From Chitinophaga fulva (GTDB lineage Bacteria > Bacteroidota > Bacteroidia > Chitinophagales > Chitinophagaceae), in contig NZ_JABBGC010000001.1 in the NCBI RefSeq assembly GCF_012927205.1, forward strand, positions 3,906,810-3,970,809: DNA of 64,000 bases. The letters run 5' to 3'. Positions within the stretch are counted from its first letter, which is position 1. Every line of letters starts with the position of its first letter. This document shows positions 1 to 9,236 of the stretch, piece after piece. The notes below the pieces were generated by a model that saw only the letters and a list, made by a program, of their open reading frames with translations, searched no databases and was not told the origin of the DNA. A program made the position numbers and the translations under genes.

Positions 1-1
1 T

Positions 2-574
2 GCTGAGAACGAACGCGACTCCACCCAGAACTGGTTCAGCAACATGCGGGATTTTAAACTCTATCTCATTGATCCTTCCGGTAAAAAACAGCAACTGGAA
101 TGCACGCCGGCCGGCAACCATTTCAAAGCTACTTTTACGCCACAAACAGATGGGGCTTATGTGCTGTACATCGATCATACCGTGCAGGAAGTGTATAGCG
201 GCAGCAAAATCCGCTACTATGCGCAGGGTATCGTGCAGGTGAATCATGCCAAAGGTTTGGATAACCTGAAACAGAATGATTTTGTGTTGCTGACAGGTGG
301 CGCTGCTCCCAAAAAAATAAACGTGCCGGAAAAAGTTTCCCTGCTGCATAAAACGAAAACCACGCTGCCTAAGGCTGAACTGGTGGTGCAGTCTCCTGAT
401 GGCTGGACCAAAAAAGTAAAAAGCACCCAGGATGCTTTCTCCTATGTACCGGTTTGGAACGGCAGATATCTGTTGGAAGGCACTTTCACCGAAGATGAAA
501 AAGGAGATCATGAAGGGAAACCTTATGAGCGTGTATGGCATTGCGTTACCTATTGCAAGGATGTAACTAAATAA
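2..574 (+). CDS. Exported/periplasmic iron-locus protein, 5' truncated by window edge
   Basis: The reading frame is open from base 2 without a stop, so the gene begins before the window; the first visible ATG is at 44 but the codons before it read as protein. About 190 residues are visible. They look like two beta-rich segments (SGKKQQLEC... and AELVVQSPDGWTKKV), of the DUF4198-like kind often found beside TonB receptors and PepSY proteins in Bacteroidota iron loci. It ends 5 bp before the PepSY gene, so the two are very likely co-transcribed. The family assignment is by look and context only. Confidence 0.6.
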   Translation, partial: AENERDSTQNWFSNMRDFKLYLIDPSGKKQQLECTPAGNHFKATFTPQTDGAYVLYIDHTVQEVYSGSKIRYYAQGIVQVNHAKGLDNLKQNDFVLLTGGAAPKKINVPEKVSLLHKTKTTLPKAELVVQSPDGWTKKVKSTQDAFSYVPVWNGRYLLEGTFTEDEKGDHEGKPYERVWHCVTYCKDVTK

Positions 575-579
575 TCCAT

Positions 580-1785
580 ATGCCCTTAAAAAAGACTATC
601 CTTAAAATACATCGCTGGCTCGGACTTACGTCCGGGCTGGTTGTTTTTATACTGGGCATCACCGGGTGTATCTACGCATTCATTGATGAGCTGAAACCGG
701 TGGTGTACCGGCAGCGGATGTTTGTAGAGGCGCCCGTCGGTGCTCAACGTTTGCCCATGAACGTTATCATGGAAAAAGCCCAGGCGGCGGTAGGGAGCGA
801 GTACAAGCTGCAACTGGCAGAAGTGCCGTTAGGGGCAGACAGGAGCGTGTCGTTCCGGACACTGAAAGTAAATCCGGAAGGGCTGACATACGCTGCCTAC
901 ATGGAATATTTCTACCGGGTATACGTGGACCCCTACACGGGAAAAGTATTGAAGATAGAAAATACCAAATGGGAATTTTTTAATACGGTGGTCAATCTCC
1001 ATATTAATCTTTTACTCGGGCCAAAGGTCGGTGGGACTATCGTGAACTGGTCCGTGATTATTTTTGTGGTGATGCTGATCTCCGGGATTGTCCTCTGGTG
1101 GCCGGCCAACAAAGCTGCCGCCAAACAGCGCTTCCGTTTCAAATGGAAAGATTCTACCAAATGGAAACGCAAAAATTATGATCTGCACAATATCCTGGGC
1201 TTCTATGCCATGATCGTACTGCTGGTCATCTCCGTTACAGGATTGGTGATCTCTTATCAGTGGGTCAGCAACGGTATACAGTGGATTGCCAACGGCGGCA
1301 AACCGACGGTATTACCCGCCCCGGTGTTTTCAGACACAACTAACGTGAACGTATACTCGCTGGAGAAAATACTGGCAGATGCCGTGGTGAAGGCCCCGGA
1401 GGGGACTACTTTTTTTGTGAGTGTTCCGAAGAATGACAAAGCGGCCGTATCCGTGTTTGCCCGCAAAGACGGCAAACCTTTGTACAAAGCTACGCGCATG
1501 CAGTACGACCAGCATGCGGGGACCATGCTTACCCGCCGCACCTTCGCGGATATGGGTAATGGTGAACGGATCAATGCCATGAATTACGACATACATGTGG
1601 GCGCCGTGCTGGGCATACCAGGAAAGATATTGGCCTTCCTGGCCTCTCTTATCGCAGCTTCACTGCCGGTCACCGGGTTTTATATCTGGTGGGGAAGAAG
1701 GAATAAAAAACAGGTGGTGCCGCATGTGAACAAAAACAGTCATCCTAAAAAAGTCCGGCAGCAAGAACCGGTAACCCTGAAGTAA
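580..1785 (+). CDS. PepSY-associated transmembrane protein (iron/siderophore reductase-like)
   Basis: A 401-residue inner-membrane protein with about four hydrophobic segments: near residues 10-35, 150-175, 205-230 and 345-372. Histidines sit at or beside the helices (IHRWLG near the N terminus, NLHINLLLG, DLHNILGFYA, DIHVGAVLG), as in the PepSY_TM family, whose members are thought to bind haem and reduce ferric siderophores. The periplasmic stretch contains a PepSY-like segment (VYVDPYTGKVLKIE). It directly follows the exported protein at 2-574, as is usual for such pairs next to TonB-dependent siderophore receptors, which would lie to the left of the window. The reductase role is inferred. 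Confidence 0.85.
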   Translation: MPLKKTILKIHRWLGLTSGLVVFILGITGCIYAFIDELKPVVYRQRMFVEAPVGAQRLPMNVIMEKAQAAVGSEYKLQLAEVPLGADRSVSFRTLKVNPEGLTYAAYMEYFYRVYVDPYTGKVLKIENTKWEFFNTVVNLHINLLLGPKVGGTIVNWSVIIFVVMLISGIVLWWPANKAAAKQRFRFKWKDSTKWKRKNYDLHNILGFYAMIVLLVISVTGLVISYQWVSNGIQWIANGGKPTVLPAPVFSDTTNVNVYSLEKILADAVVKAPEGTTFFVSVPKNDKAAVSVFARKDGKPLYKATRMQYDQHAGTMLTRRTFADMGNGERINAMNYDIHVGAVLGIPGKILAFLASLIAASLPVTGFYIWWGRRNKKQVVPHVNKNSHPKKVRQQEPVTLK

Positions 1786-1841
1786 CATTAACCATATATC
1801 TTCTGCGTCCAAACAGGTCATTGTAAAGTGTTATCAGCATA

Positions 1842-2501
1842 ATGAACAGTACAGTAACGACCCGTATTATACTGGCGGATGCGCAACCTGTTTACAGAGA
1901 AGGGATCAAAAGTTTGTTAGCAGATCATCAAAATAACTACCAGATTGAAGAGGCAGGCAACAGCGAAGAGCTGCGGCCTGCTTTACTCACCTTTCAGCCG
2001 GAGATCCTGATACTGGACTATGACCCGGCGTATTTTGATGCCGATGAACTGCTGCATACCTTGTCTGTTATCCCGGAATGCAAGGTGATACTCATTTCCA
2101 GCCAGAAAAAGAAAGTGGATATCTTTAAGCTGCTGGACAGTAACATATACTGTGTACTTACCAAGGACTGCAAAAAGAAAGATATCCATCAGGCTGTCTG
2201 TTGTGCCTTAAGAGGGGAGAAGTTTTTCTGCACTTTTGCCCTTGATTTATTACTGGCCGACAGAAAAAAGTCCCCTTCCGTTGCCTGTTGCCCGCCGGAA
2301 GGCTTGTCCGCCAGGGAAACAGAAGTCATCCGTCAGATAGTAACCGGAAAGTCCAACAAAGAGATCGCCGGTGCCATGCACCTGAGCCAGCATACCATTC
2401 ACTCACACCGCAGGAATATCATGCGGAAATTGCAGATACACTCTGTCGTTGAGTTGTGCAATTACGCACTGGAAACCGGTATCGTTAAACCAGAAACCTA
2501 A
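1842..2501 (+). CDS. LuxR/NarL-type response regulator
   Basis: 219 residues. The N-terminal half (about 8-125) is a receiver-like domain with a candidate phospho-acceptor Asp in ILILDYDP and the conserved Lys in VLTKDC. The C-terminal half (about 148-210) is a LuxR-type helix-turn-helix, recognisable from LSARETEVIRQIVTGKSNKEIA and the HTIHSHRRNIMRKL recognition region. No histidine kinase is adjacent. It sits between the PepSY gene and the siderophore operon and is closed by a strong terminator, so it may be a separate unit that senses iron or another cue for its neighbours; that link is inference. Confidence 0.9.
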   Translation: MNSTVTTRIILADAQPVYREGIKSLLADHQNNYQIEEAGNSEELRPALLTFQPEILILDYDPAYFDADELLHTLSVIPECKVILISSQKKKVDIFKLLDSNIYCVLTKDCKKKDIHQAVCCALRGEKFFCTFALDLLLADRKKSPSVACCPPEGLSARETEVIRQIVTGKSNKEIAGAMHLSQHTIHSHRRNIMRKLQIHSVVELCNYALETGIVKPET

Positions 2502-2521
2502 ATAAGGCCATTTGCCTGCAA

Positions 2522-2565
2522 AACAGCGGGGCAGCCGTATAATACGGCTGCCCCGCTGTTTTTTG
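2522..2565 (+). terminator. Rho-independent terminator after the LuxR regulator
   Basis: Two near-perfect 19-base arms (AACAGCGGGGCAGCCGTAT and its complement) meet with almost no spacer and are followed by a T-run. The hairpin lies 20 bp after the regulator stop codon and separates it from the siderophore operon. Confidence 0.9.
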
Positions 2566-2652
2566 TCCTACTGCAATACCTCCGCATTGTATACCATGAT
2601 CAGGCTAACCCGCCTACCATCTTTCTACCATTTTTTTACCACCGCCAGGCGA

Positions 2653-2683
2653 TTGTTGTTGGGAAGTAACACTTGTACTTTTA
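2653..2683 (+). promoter_or_regulatory. Putative Bacteroidota-type promoter for the siderophore operon
   Basis: A TTG-containing -33-like element (GTTGTTGG, about 2655-2660) is followed about 20 bp later by TACTTTTA (2676-2683), close to the TAnnTTTG -7 consensus of the Bacteroidota sigma-ABfr factor. It lies about 30 bp before the first operon gene. No Fur-type box was recognised with confidence. Confidence 0.35.
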
Positions 2684-2713
2684 ATGCTCTGCTATCAATT
2701 AAATGAAAATTCT

Positions 2714-4033
2714 ATGGACAAAAAGATCTATGACTTTGCGGCTGTTGGCGTTGGCCCTTTTAACCTCGGACTGGCTTGCCTCACCCATTCTATTCCGGAC
2801 CTGAATGGCATTTTCCTCGACAAAAGACCTGAGTTCAACTGGCATCCCGGGATGCTGATGCAAGACACCACCTTACAGGTGCCTTTCCTGGCAGATCATG
2901 TTACCCTGGCTGATCCTACCAACCCTTTCAGTTTTCTGAATTACCTCAAGGAACAGGGACGCATATACGCTTTTTACATCCGGGAGCAATTCAAAATGCT
3001 CCGCAATGAATACAACCAGTATTGCCAATGGGCTATCCGCCAACTGCCGGAGGTCCACTTTAATACAGCGGTGAAAAACATTGAGTACGACGAAGCGGCA
3101 CAGCTCTACCTGTTGCACGGCGTTACCGCCGCAGGTGAACAGCTGTTGCTCCGCGCGCGGAAACTGGTGCTGGGCACCGGTACGGTGCCTTATGTGCCCG
3201 CCAACTGCCGGGAGTTGATGAGCAAAGCGATACATTCCGCCCATTACCTGCAACACAAGCACGAGCTGCAATCGCAGCGCTCTATCACCATTGTTGGCAG
3301 CGGGCAGAGTGCCGCAGAGATTTACTATGATCTACTGCAAGACATCGATACTTATGGTTACTCCCTGCACTGGATCACCCGTTCCCCCAGGTTTTACCCG
3401 CTGGAGTACAGCAAGCTTACATTGGAAATGACCTCTCCGGAGTATGTTGATTATTTCTATAACCTGCCACAGGCCAAACGAGATGATCTGCTGCATCACC
3501 AGAAGCACCTGTACAAAGGCATCAACAACGATCTGATTGCTTCGATCTTTGATACCATCTATGCCAAGAAGCTGGTGTCCGATATTGACATTTCCCTGCG
3601 CACCAATGCTGACCTGCGGGAAATCACGCATGATGAAACAAACGGATTCCGGCTCACCTTCTTCCAGGAAGAGCAGGAGAAATACTATTCCCATCAGACT
3701 TCCGGGCTGGTGCTGGCAACGGGCTACACGCACCGCATTCCCGATTTTATGGAGCCGGTGCTGCACAAAGTGCAGCTGGATGAGAAAGGCCGCTTTGCGG
3801 TGAACCGCAACTACACCATCGATGCCGCCGGTTCCATCTTCGTACAGAACGCAGAGCTGCATACCCACGGTTTTGTAACGCCCGATCTGGGCATGGGCTG
3901 CTACCGCAATGCCTGGATCATCCGGGAGATGCTGGGCCGTGAGGTGTATCCGATTGAACAGCGGATTGCCTTCCAGCAGTTTACTGTGGATGCCGACGAG
4001 GAAACCGTACCTGTACAACCTCACCTGATATAA
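2714..4033 (+). CDS. Lysine/diamine N-hydroxylase, FAD/NADPH-dependent (siderophore hydroxamate formation)
   Basis: A 439-residue member of the IucD/PvdA/SidA/DesB flavin monooxygenases, which N-hydroxylate lysine, ornithine, putrescine or cadaverine. The FAD loop GVGPFNLG lies at residues 12-19, the NADPH loop GSGQSAAE at about 195-202, and the family ATGY motif at about 335-338. I place the start at the ATG giving MDKKIYDF, which puts the FAD motif at the usual distance; an upstream in-frame ATG at 2684 would add ten non-conserved residues. It is the first gene of a tight operon and the committed step. A decarboxylase at the operon end points to a diamine, probably cadaverine or putrescine, as the substrate; this is inferred. 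Confidence 0.93.
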   Translation: MDKKIYDFAAVGVGPFNLGLACLTHSIPDLNGIFLDKRPEFNWHPGMLMQDTTLQVPFLADHVTLADPTNPFSFLNYLKEQGRIYAFYIREQFKMLRNEYNQYCQWAIRQLPEVHFNTAVKNIEYDEAAQLYLLHGVTAAGEQLLLRARKLVLGTGTVPYVPANCRELMSKAIHSAHYLQHKHELQSQRSITIVGSGQSAAEIYYDLLQDIDTYGYSLHWITRSPRFYPLEYSKLTLEMTSPEYVDYFYNLPQAKRDDLLHHQKHLYKGINNDLIASIFDTIYAKKLVSDIDISLRTNADLREITHDETNGFRLTFFQEEQEKYYSHQTSGLVLATGYTHRIPDFMEPVLHKVQLDEKGRFAVNRNYTIDAAGSIFVQNAELHTHGFVTPDLGMGCYRNAWIIREMLGREVYPIEQRIAFQQFTVDADEETVPVQPHLI

Positions 4034-4034
4034 T

Positions 4035-5207
4035 ATGCCGCTGCGATTTTACCTGATACTCATGACACTGGTGGCGGTGGTCAGTGATTATATGATGCAT
4101 CCGTTTTATCCGTTGTTCTTTGCTTCCCGGTTTGGTATTGAAGACCCACGGATCACCGGTACCTATTTCAGCGCCGTGTGCGCTACCGTGATGGTAGCGT
4201 TTCCGATATGGGCCATGGTGTCGCGGCGTATCCCGGAGCTGCGCATACTGGTGTACACACAAGTGATAGCGGGGATACTGGCGGCTTCCTGCGCGTTTAT
4301 TACCCACTATGCATTGTTCTGGGTAGTATCGCTGGCCATCATCATTTTTAAGGGCAGTTATTTACTGGTGTATCCGTTCATTCTCCGTATAACGGCCACG
4401 GACAAACATGTAGGCGTTATCAGCATCCTGTCGGTGATTATTCATCTGGGCAGCGTGCTGGGGGCGGTGTTTGGCGGGATGGTCATCGACTGGATGCAGC
4501 CGCAGTACATCTACCTGGGCATGGCTGCCGGCGACTTTTTCCAGGCGGGGCTGAGTGGCTGGTTGTTGCTCTCCCGGAAAGACATTCCCGGTCCGGTGGT
4601 AACGGAGCAGCCTACACGTAGCTGGTCGGAGCTGTTGCCTTCAGGCACCGTGTTGCGGCTGAGTGTGATCACGCTGTTCTTTTACTATGCCGATTTTATC
4701 ATCCGGCCGTTTTTTGTCCGGTATTGGGAGACCGTATCGGCGGTGCATCTGCGGATCGTTTCCGGGGCGGTGTACGCCATTCCCGCAGCGGTAGCGGTTT
4801 TGGCGCTGTGGATGAACCGGCGGCGTAAAGTGCCGGATTCGCCCTGGCATGCTATACTGCCGGCGTTGTTGCTGGCGCTGGCCGGACTGCTGCTACAGTC
4901 ATGGCCTTCAACGGGCGCTATCATCGCCGGGCGTTGCCTCTATGGCTGGGCATTTTTTCAGTCGGCCGTCCGGTTTGATGCGTTGCTGTTTCATGTCAGC
5001 GATCCTGCGTCCTATGCTGTTGAATACAGCAAGATCCATTTCTTTCAAAACCTGGGCGTGCTGACGGCCTCATTTTCCGCCGGGGTACTGGTGGAGCATT
5101 ACCCGCTGAATGTGCCGTTTGTGGTGGCTTTCGCCGGTTACCTGCTGGTGGCCGCGATGTACTACCAGCTGGCGCGCCCGCATGTTCACCCGGTTAATCA
5201 GTCCTGA
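4035..5207 (+). CDS. MFS transporter, probable siderophore exporter
   Basis: 390 residues made almost wholly of hydrophobic helices (about 12), with major-facilitator features. The start codon follows the previous stop after one base, and the next gene begins 2 bp after its own stop, so it is translationally linked to the hydroxylase and acyltransferase. Its position inside a siderophore synthesis operon suggests export of the finished siderophore, as for AlcS-type proteins. A role in import of the ferric form cannot be excluded from sequence. Confidence 0.88.
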   Translation: MPLRFYLILMTLVAVVSDYMMHPFYPLFFASRFGIEDPRITGTYFSAVCATVMVAFPIWAMVSRRIPELRILVYTQVIAGILAASCAFITHYALFWVVSLAIIIFKGSYLLVYPFILRITATDKHVGVISILSVIIHLGSVLGAVFGGMVIDWMQPQYIYLGMAAGDFFQAGLSGWLLLSRKDIPGPVVTEQPTRSWSELLPSGTVLRLSVITLFFYYADFIIRPFFVRYWETVSAVHLRIVSGAVYAIPAAVAVLALWMNRRRKVPDSPWHAILPALLLALAGLLLQSWPSTGAIIAGRCLYGWAFFQSAVRFDALLFHVSDPASYAVEYSKIHFFQNLGVLTASFSAGVLVEHYPLNVPFVVAFAGYLLVAAMYYQLARPHVHPVNQS

Positions 5208-5209
5208 TC

Positions 5210-5788
5210 ATGAAAACAGTCAATGTAATACCAGCATATACCAATCCTCATCATCCACTGGGAATAGTGGATCTATGGCCGATGGACCTGAAGCAGGACA
5301 CACCGGAAATCTATCGTTGGGTGACACAGCCCTACGCCCACTATTGGGGGATGACTTACAAAACATACGAAGAAGTGCTGGCAGAATATACCGCTATCCA
5401 TCATAACCCGCACGCGGAGGCGCTGATCGGGAAGATAAACGGGAAAACGGCCTTTCTCTGCGAATGTTACGATCCGGCGCATGATCTTATCGGCAGCTTT
5501 TATACGCCTGAAGAAGGAGACATAGGCATGCATATACTGATCGGCCCGGCGGAAAAGCCTGTCCATGGCTTCACCTGGCAGGTGTTCTCCATCGTGATGG
5601 ACTACCTGTTTGAAAACCCATCACACAACAGGGTAGTGGTAGAACCCGATGCCCGCAACGAAAAAATCCATCGCCTCAATAAAAAGGCTGGTTTCACCTA
5701 CGTGAAGGAGGTGCAACTGCCCCACAAAACCGCTGCCCTGGCTTTTTGTACCAGGCAGCAATACTTTCATGCAAAGAAAAATAACTGA
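5210..5788 (+). CDS. N-hydroxy-amine acyltransferase, GNAT (IucB/AlcB/DesC-like)
   Basis: 192 residues of the siderophore-type GNAT family. Visible family marks are GMHILIGPAEKPVHGFTW in the middle and VVVEPDARNEKIHRLNKKAGF toward the end, where the acyl-CoA site and the conserved EPD-RN segment lie. Enzymes of this class acylate an N-hydroxy amine with acetyl-CoA or succinyl-CoA to make the hydroxamate. With a following NIS synthetase that joins carboxylates to amines, succinylation as in DesC/AlcB is more likely than acetylation, but the donor cannot be read directly. Confidence 0.9.
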   Translation: MKTVNVIPAYTNPHHPLGIVDLWPMDLKQDTPEIYRWVTQPYAHYWGMTYKTYEEVLAEYTAIHHNPHAEALIGKINGKTAFLCECYDPAHDLIGSFYTPEEGDIGMHILIGPAEKPVHGFTWQVFSIVMDYLFENPSHNRVVVEPDARNEKIHRLNKKAGFTYVKEVQLPHKTAALAFCTRQQYFHAKKNN

Positions 5789-5790
5789 AT

Positions 5791-7647
5791 ATGTATACGA
5801 ACGACACTATCATGAATTCCCCTGAAACAGTAGTTAGCCATCTGCAACCAGCCCTCTGGGCAAAGGCCAACAGGCTCCATGTGGCAAAGATCATCAGCGA
5901 GTTTGCCCATGAACTCCTGCTGCAGCCCGAATGGATCAGTGATGACCAGGAATGGTCACAGTACCGGCTACACGCTCCTGATGCGGAACAGACTACCTAT
6001 TTTTTCCGGGCGCGGTTGCTCAGCCTCAACCACTGGTCCATCGATGCAGATACCATCCGGAAAGTAGGTGGCAGCCAGGAACTGCCACTGGACAGTATTT
6101 TATTCATACAGGAATTCCAAAGCCAGCTGAATATCAGCAGGGAGAATATTCCGGCCTACCTGGAAGAAATTACCAGCACGCTTAACGGCAGCGCCTATAT
6201 GATGAGCCGGCCACAGTTGCCTATGGATAAACTGGTACGGTCAGACTATCAGACTTTGGAGCATGCCATGACTTCCGGTCATCCCTGTTTCGTGGCCAAC
6301 AACGGCCGCATCGGTTTTGATGCCAACGACTACCGGCAATATGCGCCGGAGGCAGATCAACCGATCCGCCTGATATGGCTTGCCGGGCATAAGAGCCGTA
6401 CCGCCTACAGCGCAGTGGATGAATTGCCTTATCAGCAACTTATCGCCGCTGAACTGGGTGCGGACGTACTGTCTCTCTTTAATAAAAAACTGGCAGACAG
6501 CGGGCTCTCACCGGATGACTATTTCTTTATACCCGTGCATCCCTGGCAGTGGTTCAATAAGCTCGCCATTATCTGTGCGCCGGACCTGGCCAATCAGCAG
6601 TTGGTATGCCTGGGCTATAGCCCCGATCAGTTTAACGCGCAGCAGTCTATCCGCACGTTCTACAATATCAGTCACCCGGAGAAGCACTATACGAAAACAG
6701 CCCTCTCTATCCTGAACATGGGTTTTGTACGCGGACTGACGCCGTATTACATGGACAGCACACCACCTATTACGGAATGGATCCGGAAGTATGTAGGAGA
6801 AGATCCCTACCTGAAACAGAATGGATTTACACTCTTGTGCGAAGTAGCCACCGTAGGATACAGGAACTTCTACTACGAGCCTTTCGGTAAACACGTGCCT
6901 TACAACAAAATGCTGGCAGGCCTTTGGCGGGAAAGTCCGGCTAAGGTGCTGCAACCCGGTCAACAGCTGATGACCATGGCCGCCCTGCTGCATACCGATT
7001 TCCAGGGCAACGCTTTGCTGCCGGCGCTGATCGCCGCTTCCGGCCTTTCCATCCACGACTGGCTGGAACGTTACCTGCGGGCCTACCTGACGCCGCTGTT
7101 GCATTGTTTCTATGAACACGACCTCGTGTTTATGCCACATGGCGAAAACCTGATCCTGGTGCTGGAAAACCAGGTACCGGTAAAAGCGATCATGAAGGAT
7201 ATCACCGAAGAGATCGGCGTTTTCCGCATGAATACAGACATTGCAGAGAAAGGAAGGCGTATATGCGTTACCGTGCCGGAAGAACTGCGGATACTGAGCA
7301 TACTCACCGACGTGTTTGACTGTTTCTTCCGTTTCCTGTCCAATATCCTGGTGACAAAATGTGATTACCGCGAAGAAGATTTCTGGCAGCAGGTGGCTGC
7401 CTGCGTATATGCGTACCAGGATGACCAGCCGCAGCATGCCGCTAAGTTTGAACAGTACGATATGTTTGCGCCTGAGTTTATTCTCTCCTGCCTGAACCGG
7501 CTGCAGCTGCGGAACAACCGGCAGATGGTGGACCTCGCCGATCCGGCCGGCAGCCTGCAGCTGGCAGGGATGTTACAGAACCCGATAGCGCCGTTCAAAC
7601 GCACCACAACAGTTCCCGCAGCACTGGCCAATACCGTTGGCCAATGA
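5791..7647 (+). CDS. IucA/IucC-family NIS siderophore synthetase (AlcC/DesD type)
   Basis: 618 residues, the usual length for AlcC/DesD-type NRPS-independent synthetases. The ATP-binding GHPCFVANNGRIGF segment is at residues 163-176, HPWQ at 250-253 and the TKTALSILNMGFVRGL motif at 301-316; the C-terminal part carries the ferric-transporter-like fold. These enzymes adenylate a carboxylate and condense it with an amine, oligomerising or cyclising N-succinyl-N-hydroxydiamine units into bisucaberin, alcaligin or desferrioxamine. Translation may start at 5791 or at the second ATG at 5812. It overlaps the next gene by 4 bp. Confidence 0.95.
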   Translation: MYTNDTIMNSPETVVSHLQPALWAKANRLHVAKIISEFAHELLLQPEWISDDQEWSQYRLHAPDAEQTTYFFRARLLSLNHWSIDADTIRKVGGSQELPLDSILFIQEFQSQLNISRENIPAYLEEITSTLNGSAYMMSRPQLPMDKLVRSDYQTLEHAMTSGHPCFVANNGRIGFDANDYRQYAPEADQPIRLIWLAGHKSRTAYSAVDELPYQQLIAAELGADVLSLFNKKLADSGLSPDDYFFIPVHPWQWFNKLAIICAPDLANQQLVCLGYSPDQFNAQQSIRTFYNISHPEKHYTKTALSILNMGFVRGLTPYYMDSTPPITEWIRKYVGEDPYLKQNGFTLLCEVATVGYRNFYYEPFGKHVPYNKMLAGLWRESPAKVLQPGQQLMTMAALLHTDFQGNALLPALIAASGLSIHDWLERYLRAYLTPLLHCFYEHDLVFMPHGENLILVLENQVPVKAIMKDITEEIGVFRMNTDIAEKGRRICVTVPEELRILSILTDVFDCFFRFLSNILVTKCDYREEDFWQQVAACVYAYQDDQPQHAAKFEQYDMFAPEFILSCLNRLQLRNNRQMVDLADPAGSLQLAGMLQNPIAPFKRTTTVPAALANTVGQ

Positions 7648-8249
7648 TCATGTGGGAAGAGAAACGGGATGTCCGGCAGCAGGTGCTGACGGACATCATC
7701 CGCCAGAGAAGGAGCATCTTTGCTGATGACTACCTGGACGTGCCGATACCGGAAGATATTATCCGGGAGATACTGACCAATGCTACGTGGGCGCCGACTT
7801 ACAAAATGACACAGCCCTGGCGCTTCATCGTCCTACAGGACAGTCAGCGTGCGCCTTTCGGGGAGTACCTGGCGGAATACTACCGGCAACGGCTATCCGC
7901 TGATGAATGGCCACACAACAGGCATGAGCGGGCAAGACTGTACCCGCTGAAAGCCCCCTGTATCATTGTCATCGTACTGCGTCGTCATCTGAAGATCGAC
8001 ATAAAAGAATGGGAAGAAATGGCAGCTGTGTGTTGTGCTGTACAGAATATGGCACTGACCTGTGAGGCGTACGACATAGGCGCCTACTGGGACAGCTGCG
8101 ATGCCTGTGTTGCATACGCCCGCGAACACTGGCTGGAAGACCATGAGCAGTGCCTCGGATTTTTTTATATGGGTTATTACGACCGGCAAAAGCACCACAG
8201 CGCTAAAAGGCGCACCGGCATTGACAAAAAAACGACCTGGCTCTATTGA
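7644..8249 (+). CDS. Nitroreductase-family flavoprotein in the siderophore operon
   Basis: 201 residues with the nitroreductase (FMN) pattern: RQRRSIFADDYLDVPIP near residue 16, then TNATWAPTYKMTQPWRF near 48-64 and a C-terminal RRTGIDKKTTWLY tail. It begins inside the synthetase stop (ATGA overlap), so it belongs to the operon. Family members reduce nitro groups, quinones or enones, or act in ring desaturation. A nitroreductase is not part of the minimal Des/Alc pathway; it could reduce ferric siderophore or modify the scaffold. The specific function is unknown. Confidence 0.85.
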   Translation: MIMWEEKRDVRQQVLTDIIRQRRSIFADDYLDVPIPEDIIREILTNATWAPTYKMTQPWRFIVLQDSQRAPFGEYLAEYYRQRLSADEWPHNRHERARLYPLKAPCIIVIVLRRHLKIDIKEWEEMAAVCCAVQNMALTCEAYDIGAYWDSCDACVAYAREHWLEDHEQCLGFFYMGYYDRQKHHSAKRRTGIDKKTTWLY

Positions 8250-8276
8250 TTTTTTGACCCGCTTAATGACTATTCT

Positions 8277-9236
8277 ATGGAAACTGTTCTTCCGCTGCTG
8301 CTCGGAAAAATGCAGAGCGTATTTGGATATATCGTGCTGGGGCTCGTCGTACTGGAATGGGTGATACTGGTGATCTCCAAAAAGATGGAAAGCAACCGCG
8401 AAGGATGGGTGAACGTGATCTCCTACGTGCTGGACAGCTTCCCGTATTTTTTCCTCGGTAAGTTCGTCGTTTTCGGCACCATGATGTGGATGTACGAATA
8501 CCGTTTCTTTACGCTCGGTTACGCCTGGTACGTATGGATACTCGCTTACCTGGTGTACGATTTCATGTTCTGGCTCGTGCATTATCTCGGACATAAAGTC
8601 CGTTTCTTCTGGTGTATCCACGGGGTGCATCATACCGCCGAAGAGATGAAGCTGACGGTGGCCGTTCGCGGTTCCTTCCTGGGAATACTGCATATACCCC
8701 TTACCGTTATAGCCCTGCCCATACTGGGATTTGATCCTTTTATGATCTTCATCTGCGAGGCCATCGCACGGCTGTACGGCCTTTACGAACATGTGAATGA
8801 CCACTTCGATGAGATTGTCGGAAAACAGCGCTGGCTGGAGTTTTTCTTCATTACTCCCTCCGTGCACCGGGTGCATCACGCGAAAAACCATATCTATCTC
8901 GACAGAAATTACGGAGAAACCTTTTCTATATGGGACAGGATCTTCGGCACTTTTCAGACAGAGATGGACCAGGTAAAGCCGGTATACGGCATCCTGAACG
9001 ACAAGATCAATGGTAAAAACCTGTTGCAGGTGCAGCTTCAGTTGTGGCGCGACCTGTGGGCCGATGTAAAACACGCGCCCGGACTGAAAAATAAACTGAA
9101 ATACATCATCATGCCTCCGGGCTGGAACCATATCGATGGCGGTAAAATGGCCGCCGAATACCGCGCAGAAGGCTGGAAAGTTCTGCGGGAAGAGAAGAAG
9201 AAAAAATTAGTAGCCCAATTAAACCCTTCAACATGA
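8277..9236 (+). CDS. Sterol desaturase/fatty acid hydroxylase-superfamily membrane di-iron enzyme
   Basis: 319 residues with membrane segments in the first 100 and around 130-160. The three histidine clusters that hold the two irons are visible: H102xxxH106, H115xxHH119 and H197xxHH201. The superfamily includes sterol C4/C5 oxidases, fatty-acid hydroxylases and carotenoid hydroxylases. It lies inside the siderophore operon, 27 bp after the nitroreductase and overlapping the next gene by 4 bp, so an oxidative tailoring step on the siderophore or on a lipid tail is plausible; the substrate is unknown. No such gene is in the standard alcaligin or desferrioxamine sets. Confidence 0.9.
   Translation: METVLPLLLGKMQSVFGYIVLGLVVLEWVILVISKKMESNREGWVNVISYVLDSFPYFFLGKFVVFGTMMWMYEYRFFTLGYAWYVWILAYLVYDFMFWLVHYLGHKVRFFWCIHGVHHTAEEMKLTVAVRGSFLGILHIPLTVIALPILGFDPFMIFICEAIARLYGLYEHVNDHFDEIVGKQRWLEFFFITPSVHRVHHAKNHIYLDRNYGETFSIWDRIFGTFQTEMDQVKPVYGILNDKINGKNLLQVQLQLWRDLWADVKHAPGLKNKLKYIIMPPGWNHIDGGKMAAEYRAEGWKVLREEKKKKLVAQLNPST

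Noticed and set aside
2512..2706. Short plus-strand frame between the LuxR gene and the siderophore operon
   Set aside because: It runs through the terminator hairpin and has no protein-like character.
7893..9131. A 412-codon minus-strand frame antisense to the nitroreductase and di-iron hydroxylase genes
   Set aside because: Both plus-strand genes carry clear family motifs; the reverse frame has none and spans two genes.
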